Source: Rhodococcus sp. SMB37
GTDB taxonomy: Bacteria > Actinomycetota > Actinomycetes > Mycobacteriales > Mycobacteriaceae
Assembly: GCF_004345605.1 (NCBI RefSeq)
Contig: NZ_SLVY01000012.1
Span: 62,001 to 126,000, forward strand
DNA length: 64,000 bases
Direction of reading: 5' to 3'
Below the pieces are notes generated by a model. It saw only the letters and a program-made list of their open reading frames with translations. It was not told where the DNA came from and ran no database searches. The stretch's first letter is position 1; every line of letters begins with the position of its first letter. Of this stretch, positions 8,484 to 16,125 are shown piece by piece. A program made the translations under genes and the position numbers.

Positions 8484-8873
8484 ATGTCCGACACCACCGC
8501 CCGACGAGCCAAGGCAGCCCTCGGTCTTACCGCATTCGTGTCGGGCGCCCTACTCGTCGCGCTCTATCTCTGGGACCATCTCACCCGAAGAACAACGCTG
8601 GCGACGCATTGGTGTCGCGACCGTTACGGTCACCCTTCGCAATTCGACTACCTATTACCCGATCGCGCGGAGCGGATCGGAGCTGCCATCACCGATCCGT
8701 GGGGCGTGTTTCCGCCTGGGGCGACATGTGTCTTTCGGGACGTGATCACGAAGGAGGCTGTTGTTGTCGGTCCGGAGCCTTGGCGCGGCTATCTCGCCAT
8801 CATCCTCGTTGTCTGCTTTGTCGTGTCGAGCGCCGCGTACATCACCCTCCGACGCCCTCGAACCACTCGATAG
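8484..8873 (+). CDS. Small membrane protein with two predicted helices
   Basis: 129 residues, not recognised as a known family. Two hydrophobic stretches are clear: about 10-30 (ALGLTAFVSGALLVALYLW) and about 102-120 (YLAIILVVCFVVSSAAYI), with a 70-residue loop between them that holds two Cys (HWCRDRY, ATCVFRD). With this layout the loop would be outside and the Cys pair could form a disulfide. The C-terminus is short and basic (RRPRTTR), as expected for a cytoplasmic end. It has no operon partner. Confidence 0.6.
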   Translation: MSDTTARRAKAALGLTAFVSGALLVALYLWDHLTRRTTLATHWCRDRYGHPSQFDYLLPDRAERIGAAITDPWGVFPPGATCVFRDVITKEAVVVGPEPWRGYLAIILVVCFVVSSAAYITLRRPRTTR

Positions 8874-9143
8874 AGGTGAGGCCGTGGCAAGGTAGAGCAC
8901 TCCTGGCACTGTGTTCGAGTCCCTAGTGACCGTGCCTCATTTCGTCTGTATGCCAATGCCCCGTCCCGCCGCCGCACGCGTGCGACGATCGCCGAGGTGT
9001 ATCTGGCCGAGAAGGACAGCATCGTCCACGACGGCCGGTGCGCTGGGACCGATTCGCCGCGGCCTGGAGAAGAAGAGTTCTCTGTAAGCGCAGCACCGAT
9101 CAGGTCGTGGTGCACCCGGGGTTGCTCACCGCCACGGTCGACA

Positions 9144-9977
9144 TCAGTGTTTTCGTGCCGTCAGTGAGAAGGTCAACGGCAGCCGCTCGTCTCCCGACGG
9201 GAGTACGAACCCGCGTGGGGTCCGAACCAGATGGGGCAGTGCCGGCCACGGGATGGTGCGGTGTTCGTCGAAGGCGATCACACTCAGGCCGGCTGCGAGG
9301 AGAGATCCGAGGATCTCGGCCAAGGAGTGTGGCCATTCGTAGGTGGTGGCGTGCCCGAGGTTGATGTCCGGGTCCGCGTAGGTGGTGCCGTGGTCGTATC
9401 GAATGGGTGTGCCGGTGGCGAAGTACGGGTGCCGGAGCACCAGTTCGTCGTCGGTGCGGTCGTAGTCGAGCGCATTGAGGATCGGGTGCGAGTCCCGGAT
9501 GAAGAAGATCCCACCGGGCCGCAGCAGGTCGACGATCGTGCGCGCCCACCGGTCGAGGTCCGGTAGCCACGGCAACGCTCCGATACCGGTGTACACCACA
9601 TCGAACTGCTCACCGAGGAGTTCGGCTGCGTGATCGATACTGCTTTCGACGAACCGGCCGCGCAGCTGTGCGCGGCGAGCGATGTCGGTGGCCGCGGCAA
9701 CCGACTTGGGGGAGAAGTCGACACCGGTCACGTGCGCGCCGAGCCGCGCCCAGCTCAAGGTGTCCAGTCCGACGTGGCATTGCAGATGCACCAAAGACAG
9801 CCCAGCCGGTGAACTGTGGGGCAGGTGGGGGCGGATCGTGTCGAGGTCAGCGCGTACGACGCTGGAGAGCCGGGTGGGGTCGGCGACGAATCCGTCGACG
9901 TCGTAGGCGAGCAAGTGGCCGTCGACGCGCTCATCCCAGTTGGCGCGGTTGGCGTCGATCTGCGGTTCGAAACTCAT
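9144..9977 (-). CDS. Class I SAM-dependent methyltransferase
   Basis: 277 residues. SLVHLQCHVGLDTLSWARLG takes the place of the usual glycine-rich SAM loop (motif I), with VTGVDFSP as the acidic strand after it and FDVVYTGIGALPWLPDL as the motif IV region; LLRPGGIFFIRDSHP follows. This HLQCHxGxDT form is typical of a group of small-molecule methyltransferases of unknown substrate. ATG at 9977 was chosen because GGAAGGACA sits at the right distance; a GTG one codon upstream is possible. It stands alone and diverges from the kinase gene. Confidence 0.83.
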   Translation of the reverse strand: MSFEPQIDANRANWDERVDGHLLAYDVDGFVADPTRLSSVVRADLDTIRPHLPHSSPAGLSLVHLQCHVGLDTLSWARLGAHVTGVDFSPKSVAAATDIARRAQLRGRFVESSIDHAAELLGEQFDVVYTGIGALPWLPDLDRWARTIVDLLRPGGIFFIRDSHPILNALDYDRTDDELVLRHPYFATGTPIRYDHGTTYADPDINLGHATTYEWPHSLAEILGSLLAAGLSVIAFDEHRTIPWPALPHLVRTPRGFVLPSGDERLPLTFSLTARKH

Positions 9978-10179
9978 CACTGTCCTTCCGGTTCCGGCTC
10001 ACTGTGCAGTAGGCGGGTGAATGGTTCGGAAACTGTGTGTCGCGCTGCTGCTGTGTTGGTCCACTCGGCGACGCGGTGCGGGACCGACAGCGCGCCGTGC
10101 CTGTGGGGTGGAGTCGGTCTGCTTGCCCTGCGTGACTGTGGACAGGACGGATACGGGACTGGGATGCGATCATCGGCTG

Positions 10180-10998
10180 GTGCCGCTGATACCGACACCG
10201 TCCACGGTCGACCTCGAGAACGCTGCAGCTCGACTGGGATTCAAGCTCGCAGGGACGCCTTTTCGGACACAGACGTCCCTGCTCTGCCCCGTCACGTTCG
10301 AGGGCCAACGCGGGTTCGTGAAGGTCACCAACGATCCGGAGGAACTCACCGGAGCGCGAGCGCTGGAGAAATGGGCCGGCAACGGGGCGGTACGAGTCCT
10401 TGCTCGGCAGGGCAATGCGGTCGTGCTCGAGTATGCAGGCCTACCTGTGCGATCGGTGATTCCCGACGACACTGCGGCAACGACGGTGTTGTGCGCGGTC
10501 GCCGAGCGGCTGCACTCGCACACGCCTGAGGGCTTCGACGGGTTCCCCACGTTGCAACGCTGGTTCTCCTCGTTGTTCGCCGACACCGATTCCCGGTTCG
10601 ATCACATCCGGGAGATCGCCGACCGGCTCCTCGGTCGCAGTGACCGGCCGGTGCTGCTGCACGGGGATCTGCACCATGACAATGTGCTGTACACCCCACG
10701 GAGGGGTTGGCTCGCTATCGATCCGAAGGGTCTTGCCGGGCCGCGGGAATTCGATTACTGCAACATTTTCACCAACCCGACACCGCACGTTGCGGTCGGC
10801 CGCTTCGACTCACGAGTGAAGGCCATCGCCGACACGGCAGGCATCGATCCCGTTGATCTTCTGCGCTGGATTGCGTGTTGGGGTGCGCTATCGGGTATCT
10901 GGCATCTGGAGGACGGTGAGGTGGCGCGTGCGTCGTTGCCGCATGCGATCGCGGCTCTGGCTATGGAGCGACTCGGGCAGTGCCGCATGACTTCCTGA
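10180..10998 (+). CDS. APH-like kinase (streptomycin 6-kinase/hydroxyurea kinase type)
   Basis: About 272 residues with a protein-kinase-like aminoglycoside phosphotransferase fold. LLHGDLHHDNVLY is the catalytic loop (catalytic Asp after His-Gly) and AIDPKGLAGPREFDYC holds the metal-binding Asp in the APH(6)/hydroxyurea-kinase form. GFVKVTNDPEELTGARALEKW supplies the ATP-binding Lys and Glu. It probably phosphorylates a hydroxyl-bearing small molecule with ATP; aminoglycoside resistance is possible but not shown. The start is unsure: GTG at 10180 precedes the first conserved sequence, and the in-frame extension to 10021 does not look like protein. Confidence 0.75.
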   Translation: MPLIPTPSTVDLENAAARLGFKLAGTPFRTQTSLLCPVTFEGQRGFVKVTNDPEELTGARALEKWAGNGAVRVLARQGNAVVLEYAGLPVRSVIPDDTAATTVLCAVAERLHSHTPEGFDGFPTLQRWFSSLFADTDSRFDHIREIADRLLGRSDRPVLLHGDLHHDNVLYTPRRGWLAIDPKGLAGPREFDYCNIFTNPTPHVAVGRFDSRVKAIADTAGIDPVDLLRWIACWGALSGIWHLEDGEVARASLPHAIAALAMERLGQCRMTS

Positions 10999-11099
10999 GA
11001 ACGAGGTCGCGGTCCCGTCTGTCTGCGCGATCTTGTTCGTTGCAGTGGGTATCGAGGTGGACACCTGACGCGTATGGGCGCAGGTGCCTCGGGGTTAGG

Positions 11100-11942
11100 T
11101 TAGGTGATTTCGAGGGCGGGAGCGCCGTCCTCGGTGCGCTGGTAGAGGGTGACGGTGACCTCGAGACCCTCCGAGGCGGGGTATCGGCTGAGTGCTGCGG
11201 CGTTGTCGGCGCAGATCGACTGTGCGCCGTCGCCGGTGTAGCAGGAATCGATTGCTGCGGGTGGGGTGTAGCGGCCGCCCAACCCGTGCTGCCCGCGGGT
11301 CCACTGCTGGCGGACCGTCCACCAGCGCTGCACTGCTTGTTCGTGGGCGAGTGCGCGCGGCACTTCGACCCCGAGGATGCGCACGCTCGTGTAGTCGGCG
11401 GCGGCGAGTTCGGCCAGTAGCCGCCGGCCGTGGTCGGGCCAGCGCAGGGTGCCTTCGATGAGCACGTTTTCTTGCCGATCGGTGCAGATCCGGCGGATCT
11501 GATCGATCAACGCGGTCGATTCGTGATGCACCAGCGCGGCGAGTTCGCGCGGTGCGATCGGGTGGCCATCGGCAAGACGGTGTTCAAGCAGGTCGTCGTA
11601 GATCCCATCGTCGAGGGCCTGGCGGATCAGATAGTCCTTGACCTCGTCGGCATCGAGGCGCCGATAGTCCTGCAGGTCCGCGATCTGCTGGCTGAGCAAG
11701 GTGGATTTACCGGCCCCGGGTGGTCCGGCGGTGATCAGTGCCGAGCGGCCTTCCCTCGGCGGTGTGGGAGCCGAGTCGAGGTAGCGGTCGATGACGGTTT
11801 TGCGGAACACCCGCCGGCGGACCGAGGTGGCATACAGCAGGGTGGTGTTGCGCGGTGAGTCGGTGCTGCACGGTGCATCGGGTGCGAACAGGGCGTCGAG
11901 TTGTGCGGCGACCGCGTCTCGCCTGGAAGAGGAATCACTCAC
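11100..11942 (-). CDS. Zeta-toxin-like kinase (toxin of TA pair)
   Basis: 280 residues. AGPPGAGKST (about 72-81) is a Walker A motif in the form used by zeta/PezT toxins, preceded by a 70-residue N-terminal part. LDADEVKDYLIRQAL and VLIEGTLRWPDHG match the substrate-binding Asp and second strand of this fold. Zeta toxins phosphorylate UDP-N-acetylglucosamine and stop wall synthesis. The GTG start overlaps the TGA of the upstream HTH gene (11939-11942), the usual coupled antitoxin-first order. No mobile element is adjacent. Confidence 0.82.
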   Translation of the reverse strand: MSDSSSRRDAVAAQLDALFAPDAPCSTDSPRNTTLLYATSVRRRVFRKTVIDRYLDSAPTPPREGRSALITAGPPGAGKSTLLSQQIADLQDYRRLDADEVKDYLIRQALDDGIYDDLLEHRLADGHPIAPRELAALVHHESTALIDQIRRICTDRQENVLIEGTLRWPDHGRRLLAELAAADYTSVRILGVEVPRALAHEQAVQRWWTVRQQWTRGQHGLGGRYTPPAAIDSCYTGDGAQSICADNAAALSRYPASEGLEVTVTLYQRTEDGAPALEIT

Positions 11943-12412
11943 GCAGAATGCGCCGCTCGTTCGAGTCCGTCCTTGTTCTTGTCCATCAGCCGGCTGAGTT
12001 CGTCTTCGGTGAGCTGGCCGCGGTAGAAGGCGCGCTCGACGTCGTCCCAGCTGCCGGGCTCGTATGCGTCGGTGGCGACACCATCGAGGTTCGGGACGGT
12101 TCCGAAGGTGAAGGTCCAGCTCAGCAGTTGTTCCATCATGTGCTCTGTGCTGATGTGCCCGGCGGTGCGTCGGTCGATGATCTCGGCCGGTGTCGGCTCG
12201 AGTACTCCAGGTGTCTCGGCGCTCTGGCGCAGCAATCGGTACACGGTCGTCTGGGAGATGTCGAGATGCTTTTCGATGGCGCGTTGCCGCATCCCGGCTT
12301 TGCGGGCTCGGGCCACGACCCGCAGCAGGTCGCGGTTGTTCAGGCGTAGTCGGGCGGCGACCTCGTCGAGTTCGGCGGCCGCCTGGTCGCGGGTGATGTC
12401 CATGGTGCTCAT
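11939..12412 (-). CDS. HTH antitoxin/regulator paired with zeta toxin
   Basis: 157 residues. A helix-turn-helix lies at about 39-62 (GMRQRAIEKHLDISQTTVYR), after a helical N-terminus. The C-terminal half is acidic (DAYEPGSWDDVERAFYRGQL, then EDELSRLMDKN) and probably binds and neutralises the toxin. The ATG at 12412 has GGAGGTGAG seven bases upstream; a second ATG at 12403 is possible. It is coupled to the toxin gene by GTGA overlap. A 19-base palindrome lies 16 bases before the start and is the likely self-regulation site. Confidence 0.8.
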   Translation of the reverse strand: MSTMDITRDQAAAELDEVAARLRLNNRDLLRVVARARKAGMRQRAIEKHLDISQTTVYRLLRQSAETPGVLEPTPAEIIDRRTAGHISTEHMMEQLLSWTFTFGTVPNLDGVATDAYEPGSWDDVERAFYRGQLTEDELSRLMDKNKDGLERAAHSA

Positions 12413-12427
12413 CTGCGCTCACCTCCA

Positions 12428-12446
12428 TTGATTCAGAATGAATCAA
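12428..12446. promoter_or_regulatory. Palindromic operator of the zeta TA operon
   Basis: TTGATTCAGAATGAATCAA is a perfect 8-base-arm palindrome with a 3-base centre, between a likely -10 (TATCCT on the minus strand) and the ribosome site of the antitoxin gene. Its position fits repression by the HTH antitoxin, alone or with the toxin. Confidence 0.65.
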
Positions 12447-12614
12447 ATCTAGGATAGCTCACATGCAGCACCCAGGCGACATCCCCGATGGGACACGGCC
12501 GGCATCGAAAGCCCATCATGTGGACGGCGTGTCCGATGCGCGCGGAGTTCCGATGGACAGCTCCGTGACGGCCGGGTGCGTGATGGGTGCCGTCGGCACG
12601 CGCATACTGACCCG

Positions 12615-12956
12615 ATGCAGTCGTCGTTCTTCGATGCCCTCGACGCGCTCGCCCGCTCGGCGCCGATCCGGATCGACCGCCCCAAAGGCTCTGCGCATCC
12701 ACGATTCCCAGACGTGACCTATCCGCTGGACTACGGTTTCCTCGACGGCACCACAGCTGTCGACGGTGAGGGAGTGGACGTGTTCGTCGGCACCAACGCA
12801 GGTGCCGGTGTCACCGCAGTCGCGCTCACGGTCGATGCCGGCAAACGTGACGTGGAGGTCAAGGTTCTGATGGAGTGCACACCTGGTGAGATCGATGAGG
12901 TCTTCACGTTCCTGTCGGGGACGCTCTTGCTCGGGACGACGATCATTCACCGGTGA
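12615..12956 (+). CDS. Inorganic pyrophosphatase-like protein
   Basis: 113 residues. IRIDRPKGSAHPRFPDVTYPLDYGFLDG follows the family I pyrophosphatase pattern (Arg-Pro-Lys, then YPxDYGF), and EGVDVFVGT matches the acidic strand that normally carries D-x-D metal ligands, here DGEGVDVFV. At 113 residues it is shorter than cellular pyrophosphatases (about 160-180), and the second acidic cluster is reduced, so full activity is doubtful. The likely role is hydrolysis of pyrophosphate or a related substrate. The ATG at 12615 starts the conserved region; an upstream frame from 12576 reads as low-quality sequence. Confidence 0.65.
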   Translation: MQSSFFDALDALARSAPIRIDRPKGSAHPRFPDVTYPLDYGFLDGTTAVDGEGVDVFVGTNAGAGVTAVALTVDAGKRDVEVKVLMECTPGEIDEVFTFLSGTLLLGTTIIHR

Positions 12957-12983
12957 GCAACCGTCTCCGGGAAGAGAGACACG

Positions 12984-13598
12984 ATGACCTGGTCCACACA
13001 CCGCGTCGTATCCATGACGCTGGCCGCGTTCGTCAGTGCGGTGATGACAGGATGCGTCACGGTCGATGTCGCCGAATCCGAGCGAGTGGCGTCGGGGTCG
13101 TGTGATCGCTTCGACTCGTTCTCCGGACAACTGCGGGTGGGGGATCCGGCATTGACGCGACCCACCGCCGTGCCGGGGGACCGCTCACTCGAACTCGGCG
13201 AGAGTGTCCCTCCCGTGATTCACCCGGTGCTGGAGTCGATCGAACTCGGCGACGGCAACACCGTCGTCTTCGCACTCAGCGGTGACGGAGCGATCGGGTG
13301 GTCCGCCCGCTTCGTGCAGGAGCCTCGGCTACGGGCCACCGACGCTGTTGTCCCGATCGCGGGTTCGTGCGTCCTGCAGATCGATCTGAGCGGAGTGGAA
13401 ACCGCCGCCTCGTGGCACGGCAGCGCACTGCCGGTGCGGCGGTCATTCGAGAGAGATGCTGCTGCGGTGGTCGAGGTGCTGAGCTATCCCAGCAGCGCCA
13501 CCACGGTCCATCGGGCCGGCGTTCGTCCGAACCCGGCCGGAACTTTCCTCCGGTTACACGGCTTTCCGTGGCTCGACGACCTGCGGAAACCCGTGTAA
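12984..13598 (+). CDS. Predicted lipoprotein with AMIN-like domain
   Basis: 204 residues. A positively charged start, hydrophobic core and VMTGC at residues 20-24 form a lipoprotein signal with lipidated Cys24. The rest resembles AMIN-like (lipo)proteins of actinobacteria: GDGNTVVFALSGDGAIGWSA and VHRAGVRPNPAGTFLRLHGF are its characteristic strands. It would sit on the outer face of the membrane, perhaps binding cell wall. The ATG at 12984 follows GAAGAGAGAC. The last 60 bases of the gene form the left arm of a long hairpin that reaches past the stop codon. Confidence 0.65.
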   Translation: MTWSTHRVVSMTLAAFVSAVMTGCVTVDVAESERVASGSCDRFDSFSGQLRVGDPALTRPTAVPGDRSLELGESVPPVIHPVLESIELGDGNTVVFALSGDGAIGWSARFVQEPRLRATDAVVPIAGSCVLQIDLSGVETAASWHGSALPVRRSFERDAAAVVEVLSYPSSATTVHRAGVRPNPAGTFLRLHGFPWLDDLRKPV

Positions 13599-13615
13599 GT
13601 CGAGGAAAGTTCCGG
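13537..13615. terminator. Long hairpin across the gene end
   Basis: The 32-base arms 13537-13568 and 13584-13615 pair at 28 of 32 positions around a 15-base loop. The outermost 14 bases (CCGGAACTTTCCTC with GAGGAAAGTTCCGG) match perfectly. The stop codon at 13596-13598 lies in the right arm. It sits between convergent genes (lipoprotein and SoxR), so it may end transcription from both sides. There is no T-run, so Rho-independent action is not certain. Confidence 0.6.
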
Positions 13616-13650
13616 AGGTTGACGGGCGGTCGGTGTCCTCGAGTGTCGGC

Positions 13651-14100
13651 TCAGTCGCCCCGCACCGGAAGCCGCCGCGGACCCGGCCCCTCCTTCGCCA
13701 GCACGTCACCCGGGTTCGCCAGCGGACAACTCTTCAAACTCAGGCACCCGCACCCGATGCACCCGGAGAAGTCGTCCCGCAACTCCGTCAACGCCTCGAT
13801 CCGGCGGGTCAACTCGTCATGCCACAACAGCGACAGACGCGCCCAATCCTCCGCAGTGGGGACCCGACTGTCCGGAAGCGAATCGAGAGCATTCTTGATG
13901 TCCTCCAAGGACACACCGACGCCCTGGGCGATCCGGACGAACGCCACCCGACGCAACGTGTCGCGCCGATAGCGACGCTGATTGCCGGACGTACGACGAC
14001 TGTCGATCAACCCACGCGACTCGTAATAGTGCAGCGTCGACACCGCAACCCCGGAACGCTCCGACAACTGCCCCGGTGTCAGCCACACTCCAGCAGTCAT
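13651..14100 (-). CDS. soxR: Redox-sensitive transcriptional activator SoxR
   Basis: 149 residues, MerR family. The N-terminal winged helix (about 6-75) reads GQLSERSGVAVSTLHYYESR, the classic MerR motif. Cys114, Cys117, Cys119 and Cys125 in CIGCGCLSLKSC give the CX2CXCX5C pattern that binds the [2Fe-2S] sensor cluster of SoxR. It should be activated when redox-active compounds oxidise the cluster. It starts at ATG 14100. No classic SoxR box was found in the 240 bases before the esterase gene, so its targets are probably elsewhere, as in other actinobacteria. Confidence 0.92.
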   Translation of the reverse strand: MTAGVWLTPGQLSERSGVAVSTLHYYESRGLIDSRRTSGNQRRYRRDTLRRVAFVRIAQGVGVSLEDIKNALDSLPDSRVPTAEDWARLSLLWHDELTRRIEALTELRDDFSGCIGCGCLSLKSCPLANPGDVLAKEGPGPRRLPVRGD

Positions 14101-14340
14101 CAGGGCCTTTCCTGCATAGGGGCAACGCACGTGCTGATCCGGTGTGCTGCACAGTACCGAAAGAAACATCGTGCTCGCAGCAGGGCCCGGCCGGCTTTCT
14201 CGCGCACAGTCTCGCTCAGGCCATCATGCAGCCCGCTGCTGTCCTCATCGGCTCGTTGTTTCTCCTGCTGCCGGAGATCCACATATTGCACCATGAACAG
14301 CGACGGCAAATTCCCGCGCTTCGATAACAAAGGTGAGCAA

Positions 14341-15234
14341 GTGAAGTCGACCCGATCGGCAGGACTGAGAACCGCTGTATTTCTGGTGGCCGCGGCCGTC
14401 GCTGCCGGTTGCTCGGACTCGGCGGGTGACGTTGCCGACGCCGCGCGCGACACCCAACCGGACACGATGCGTGTCTCCTACGGCGAGGACGCCGACAATT
14501 ACGGGATCTTGCACCTGCCCGATGGTGACGGACCGCATCCGGTGGTGGTCATGGTGCACGGTGGCGGGTGGCTCGAGGACCACGATCTGTCGTATTTCGA
14601 ACCGCTTTCCCGCTCGCTTGCCGACGACGGCGTCGCAGTCTGGAACATCGAGTATCGCCGTGTCGACGGCACGGGGGGATGGCCGATCACGCTCGCCGAT
14701 GCCGACGACGCCACCGAGGCGCTTGCGACCTCAGTGCAGGACGCGGCCGGTGGGAGCCTCGATCTGGATCGGGTACACCTTGCGGGGCATTCGGCCGGAG
14801 GGCATCTCGCTGCCTGGATCGCGGGACGCCATACTCTTCCTGCGGATGCTCCGGGTGCGCAACCACTGATTCGTCCGCAGAGTGCGACGATCATGGCCGG
14901 CGTGTTCGATCTGTCGCTCGCTGCCACCGCAGGACACGACGGATTCGTGCGCGGGTTGCTCGACGGTATGCCCGAGGATCATCCCGACCGTTATGCCATC
15001 GCCTCGCCCATCGAGCATCTTCCTGTCGGCCTGGCAGTCACCGCGGTGCACGGGACGGCCGATCAGACAGTGGATCCGGTGCAGTCACGCTCGTATGTCG
15101 CGGCGTCGCAGGCCTCCGGTGATCCGGCCGAACTGCACCTGCTCGAGGGATTCGGCCACGGTGACTTCGGGAACGTCGATTCGCCGGCATGGGGTGCCGC
15201 GAAACAGATCATTCTGGACCATGTAGGTACTTGA
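14341..15234 (+). CDS. Lipoprotein alpha/beta hydrolase (esterase)
   Basis: 297 residues. An N-terminal lipoprotein signal ends in VAAGC at residues 20-24, so the enzyme should be anchored outside the membrane. VMVHGGGW is the oxyanion loop, and LAGHSAGGHLAAW holds the nucleophile Ser; an Asp near GTADQ and His in GFGHGDFG complete the triad. The HGGG/GHSAGG pattern matches the carboxylesterase/kynurenine formamidase group. The GTG at 14341 was chosen because AAAGGTGAG lies just before it and the signal sequence starts there; ATG 14293 would spoil the signal. Substrate unknown. Confidence 0.8.
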   Translation: MKSTRSAGLRTAVFLVAAAVAAGCSDSAGDVADAARDTQPDTMRVSYGEDADNYGILHLPDGDGPHPVVVMVHGGGWLEDHDLSYFEPLSRSLADDGVAVWNIEYRRVDGTGGWPITLADADDATEALATSVQDAAGGSLDLDRVHLAGHSAGGHLAAWIAGRHTLPADAPGAQPLIRPQSATIMAGVFDLSLAATAGHDGFVRGLLDGMPEDHPDRYAIASPIEHLPVGLAVTAVHGTADQTVDPVQSRSYVAASQASGDPAELHLLEGFGHGDFGNVDSPAWGAAKQIILDHVGT

Positions 15235-15351
15235 GGACGTCGACGGTCAGCAGGTAACGATCCTCACCGACGTCACGCCGCTACTCCTCGTCGGTGAGGC
15301 AGTCCTGCCGATCTCCACGTTATCGAGGTGCACACACCGATTCGGCGTCTG

Positions 15352-16026
15352 TCAGTGCAGTTCCGGCAGAGGGCGCGTCGCGACTTCCTCCGCTTCCGCG
15401 GGGTCCATCCCCACCATGCACAGCATCGCCCGCGCGTAGATCTCGTCGATGTTGTCGGGGGCCTGCGCCGACACCACGTGGTGGAGCGTCGACAGCAGAG
15501 AACCGAACACGCACGCGGTCGCAATGTCGATATCGGTGATGGTGAACCGCCCGGCGTCGACGCCGTAGCGCAGGTCACGAGAGGCTCGGGGGCCGAGGAT
15601 GTCGATGAGGGTCGGGTGGGCGATGCCGAGTCGGACGACGAACCACCCCCACAGCCGATCGCTCATCGCGTGCCGCACCAGATGCCGGAGCGACGCCGCG
15701 AATCTCTCCGCCGTATCGGGCATGCTCTCCGTCATCGAATCCATCCGGGCGCCGAGGGATTCGACGGATTCTTCGGCGACGGCTTCGACGATCTCATCGC
15801 GGGACGCGAAGTAGTTGTAGAACGTGCCGACGCCGAGGTCGGCGGCTTCGGTGATGTCGGACAGTCCTACCGCGTCCACACCGCGTTCGGCGACCAGCGT
15901 GCGCGCGGCCTCGATGAGACGCGCGCGGGTCTTCTCGCGCCGGCGCTGGTGACGCGACGCGGCAGGCGTTGCGGCTTCGTTCGACGTGGGGGACACGTCC
16001 GTACCGTACGCCATCCGAACCATCAT
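15352..16026 (-). CDS. rolR: TetR family regulator of the resorcinol operon (RolR-like)
   Basis: 224 residues. The N-terminal TetR helix-turn-helix spans about 28-75 with GLSDITEAADLGVGTFYNYF, and the C-terminal part is a variable ligand domain. It diverges from the resorcinol hydroxylase gene, 99 bases away, the same arrangement as rolR-rolHMD in Corynebacterium glutamicum, where RolR represses until resorcinol or hydroxyquinol binds. Several starts are possible (ATG at 16026, 16023 and 16014). The symbol is given by synteny, not by experiment. Confidence 0.75.
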   Translation of the reverse strand: MMVRMAYGTDVSPTSNEAATPAASRHQRRREKTRARLIEAARTLVAERGVDAVGLSDITEAADLGVGTFYNYFASRDEIVEAVAEESVESLGARMDSMTESMPDTAERFAASLRHLVRHAMSDRLWGWFVVRLGIAHPTLIDILGPRASRDLRYGVDAGRFTITDIDIATACVFGSLLSTLHHVVSAQAPDNIDEIYARAMLCMVGMDPAEAEEVATRPLPELH

Positions 16027-16055
16027 CTGAGCATGCAATCAAAAGTGAGGGATTG

Positions 16056-16067
16056 CTCAATATTGAG
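16056..16067. promoter_or_regulatory. Palindrome between rolR and rolH, likely operator
   Basis: CTCAATATTGAG is a perfect 12-base palindrome in the 99-base divergent spacer between the TetR gene and rolH. It is the natural candidate for the TetR binding site that controls both genes. The length and symmetry fit a TetR dimer. Confidence 0.55.
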
Positions 16068-16125
16068 AACTATGTCAGTGTTGTGGCAGTCGGTATGACG
16101 CACATCACCCGAAAGGCCACTCGCC

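Noticed and set aside
8880-8935. tRNA-like fragment (GGTAGAGCACT ... GTTCGAGTCC)
   Set aside because: The anticodon arm is missing and acceptor ends do not pair; at most a remnant.
8874-9143. Possible small genes in the 270-base gap
   Set aside because: The frames are short, lack ribosome sites and do not read like protein.
11094-11104. TTAGGTTAGG, half of an IdeR-type iron box
   Set aside because: Only one half is present, and it lies at the 3' end of the toxin gene. No full iron box precedes the NRPS, so sequence gives no support for a siderophore.
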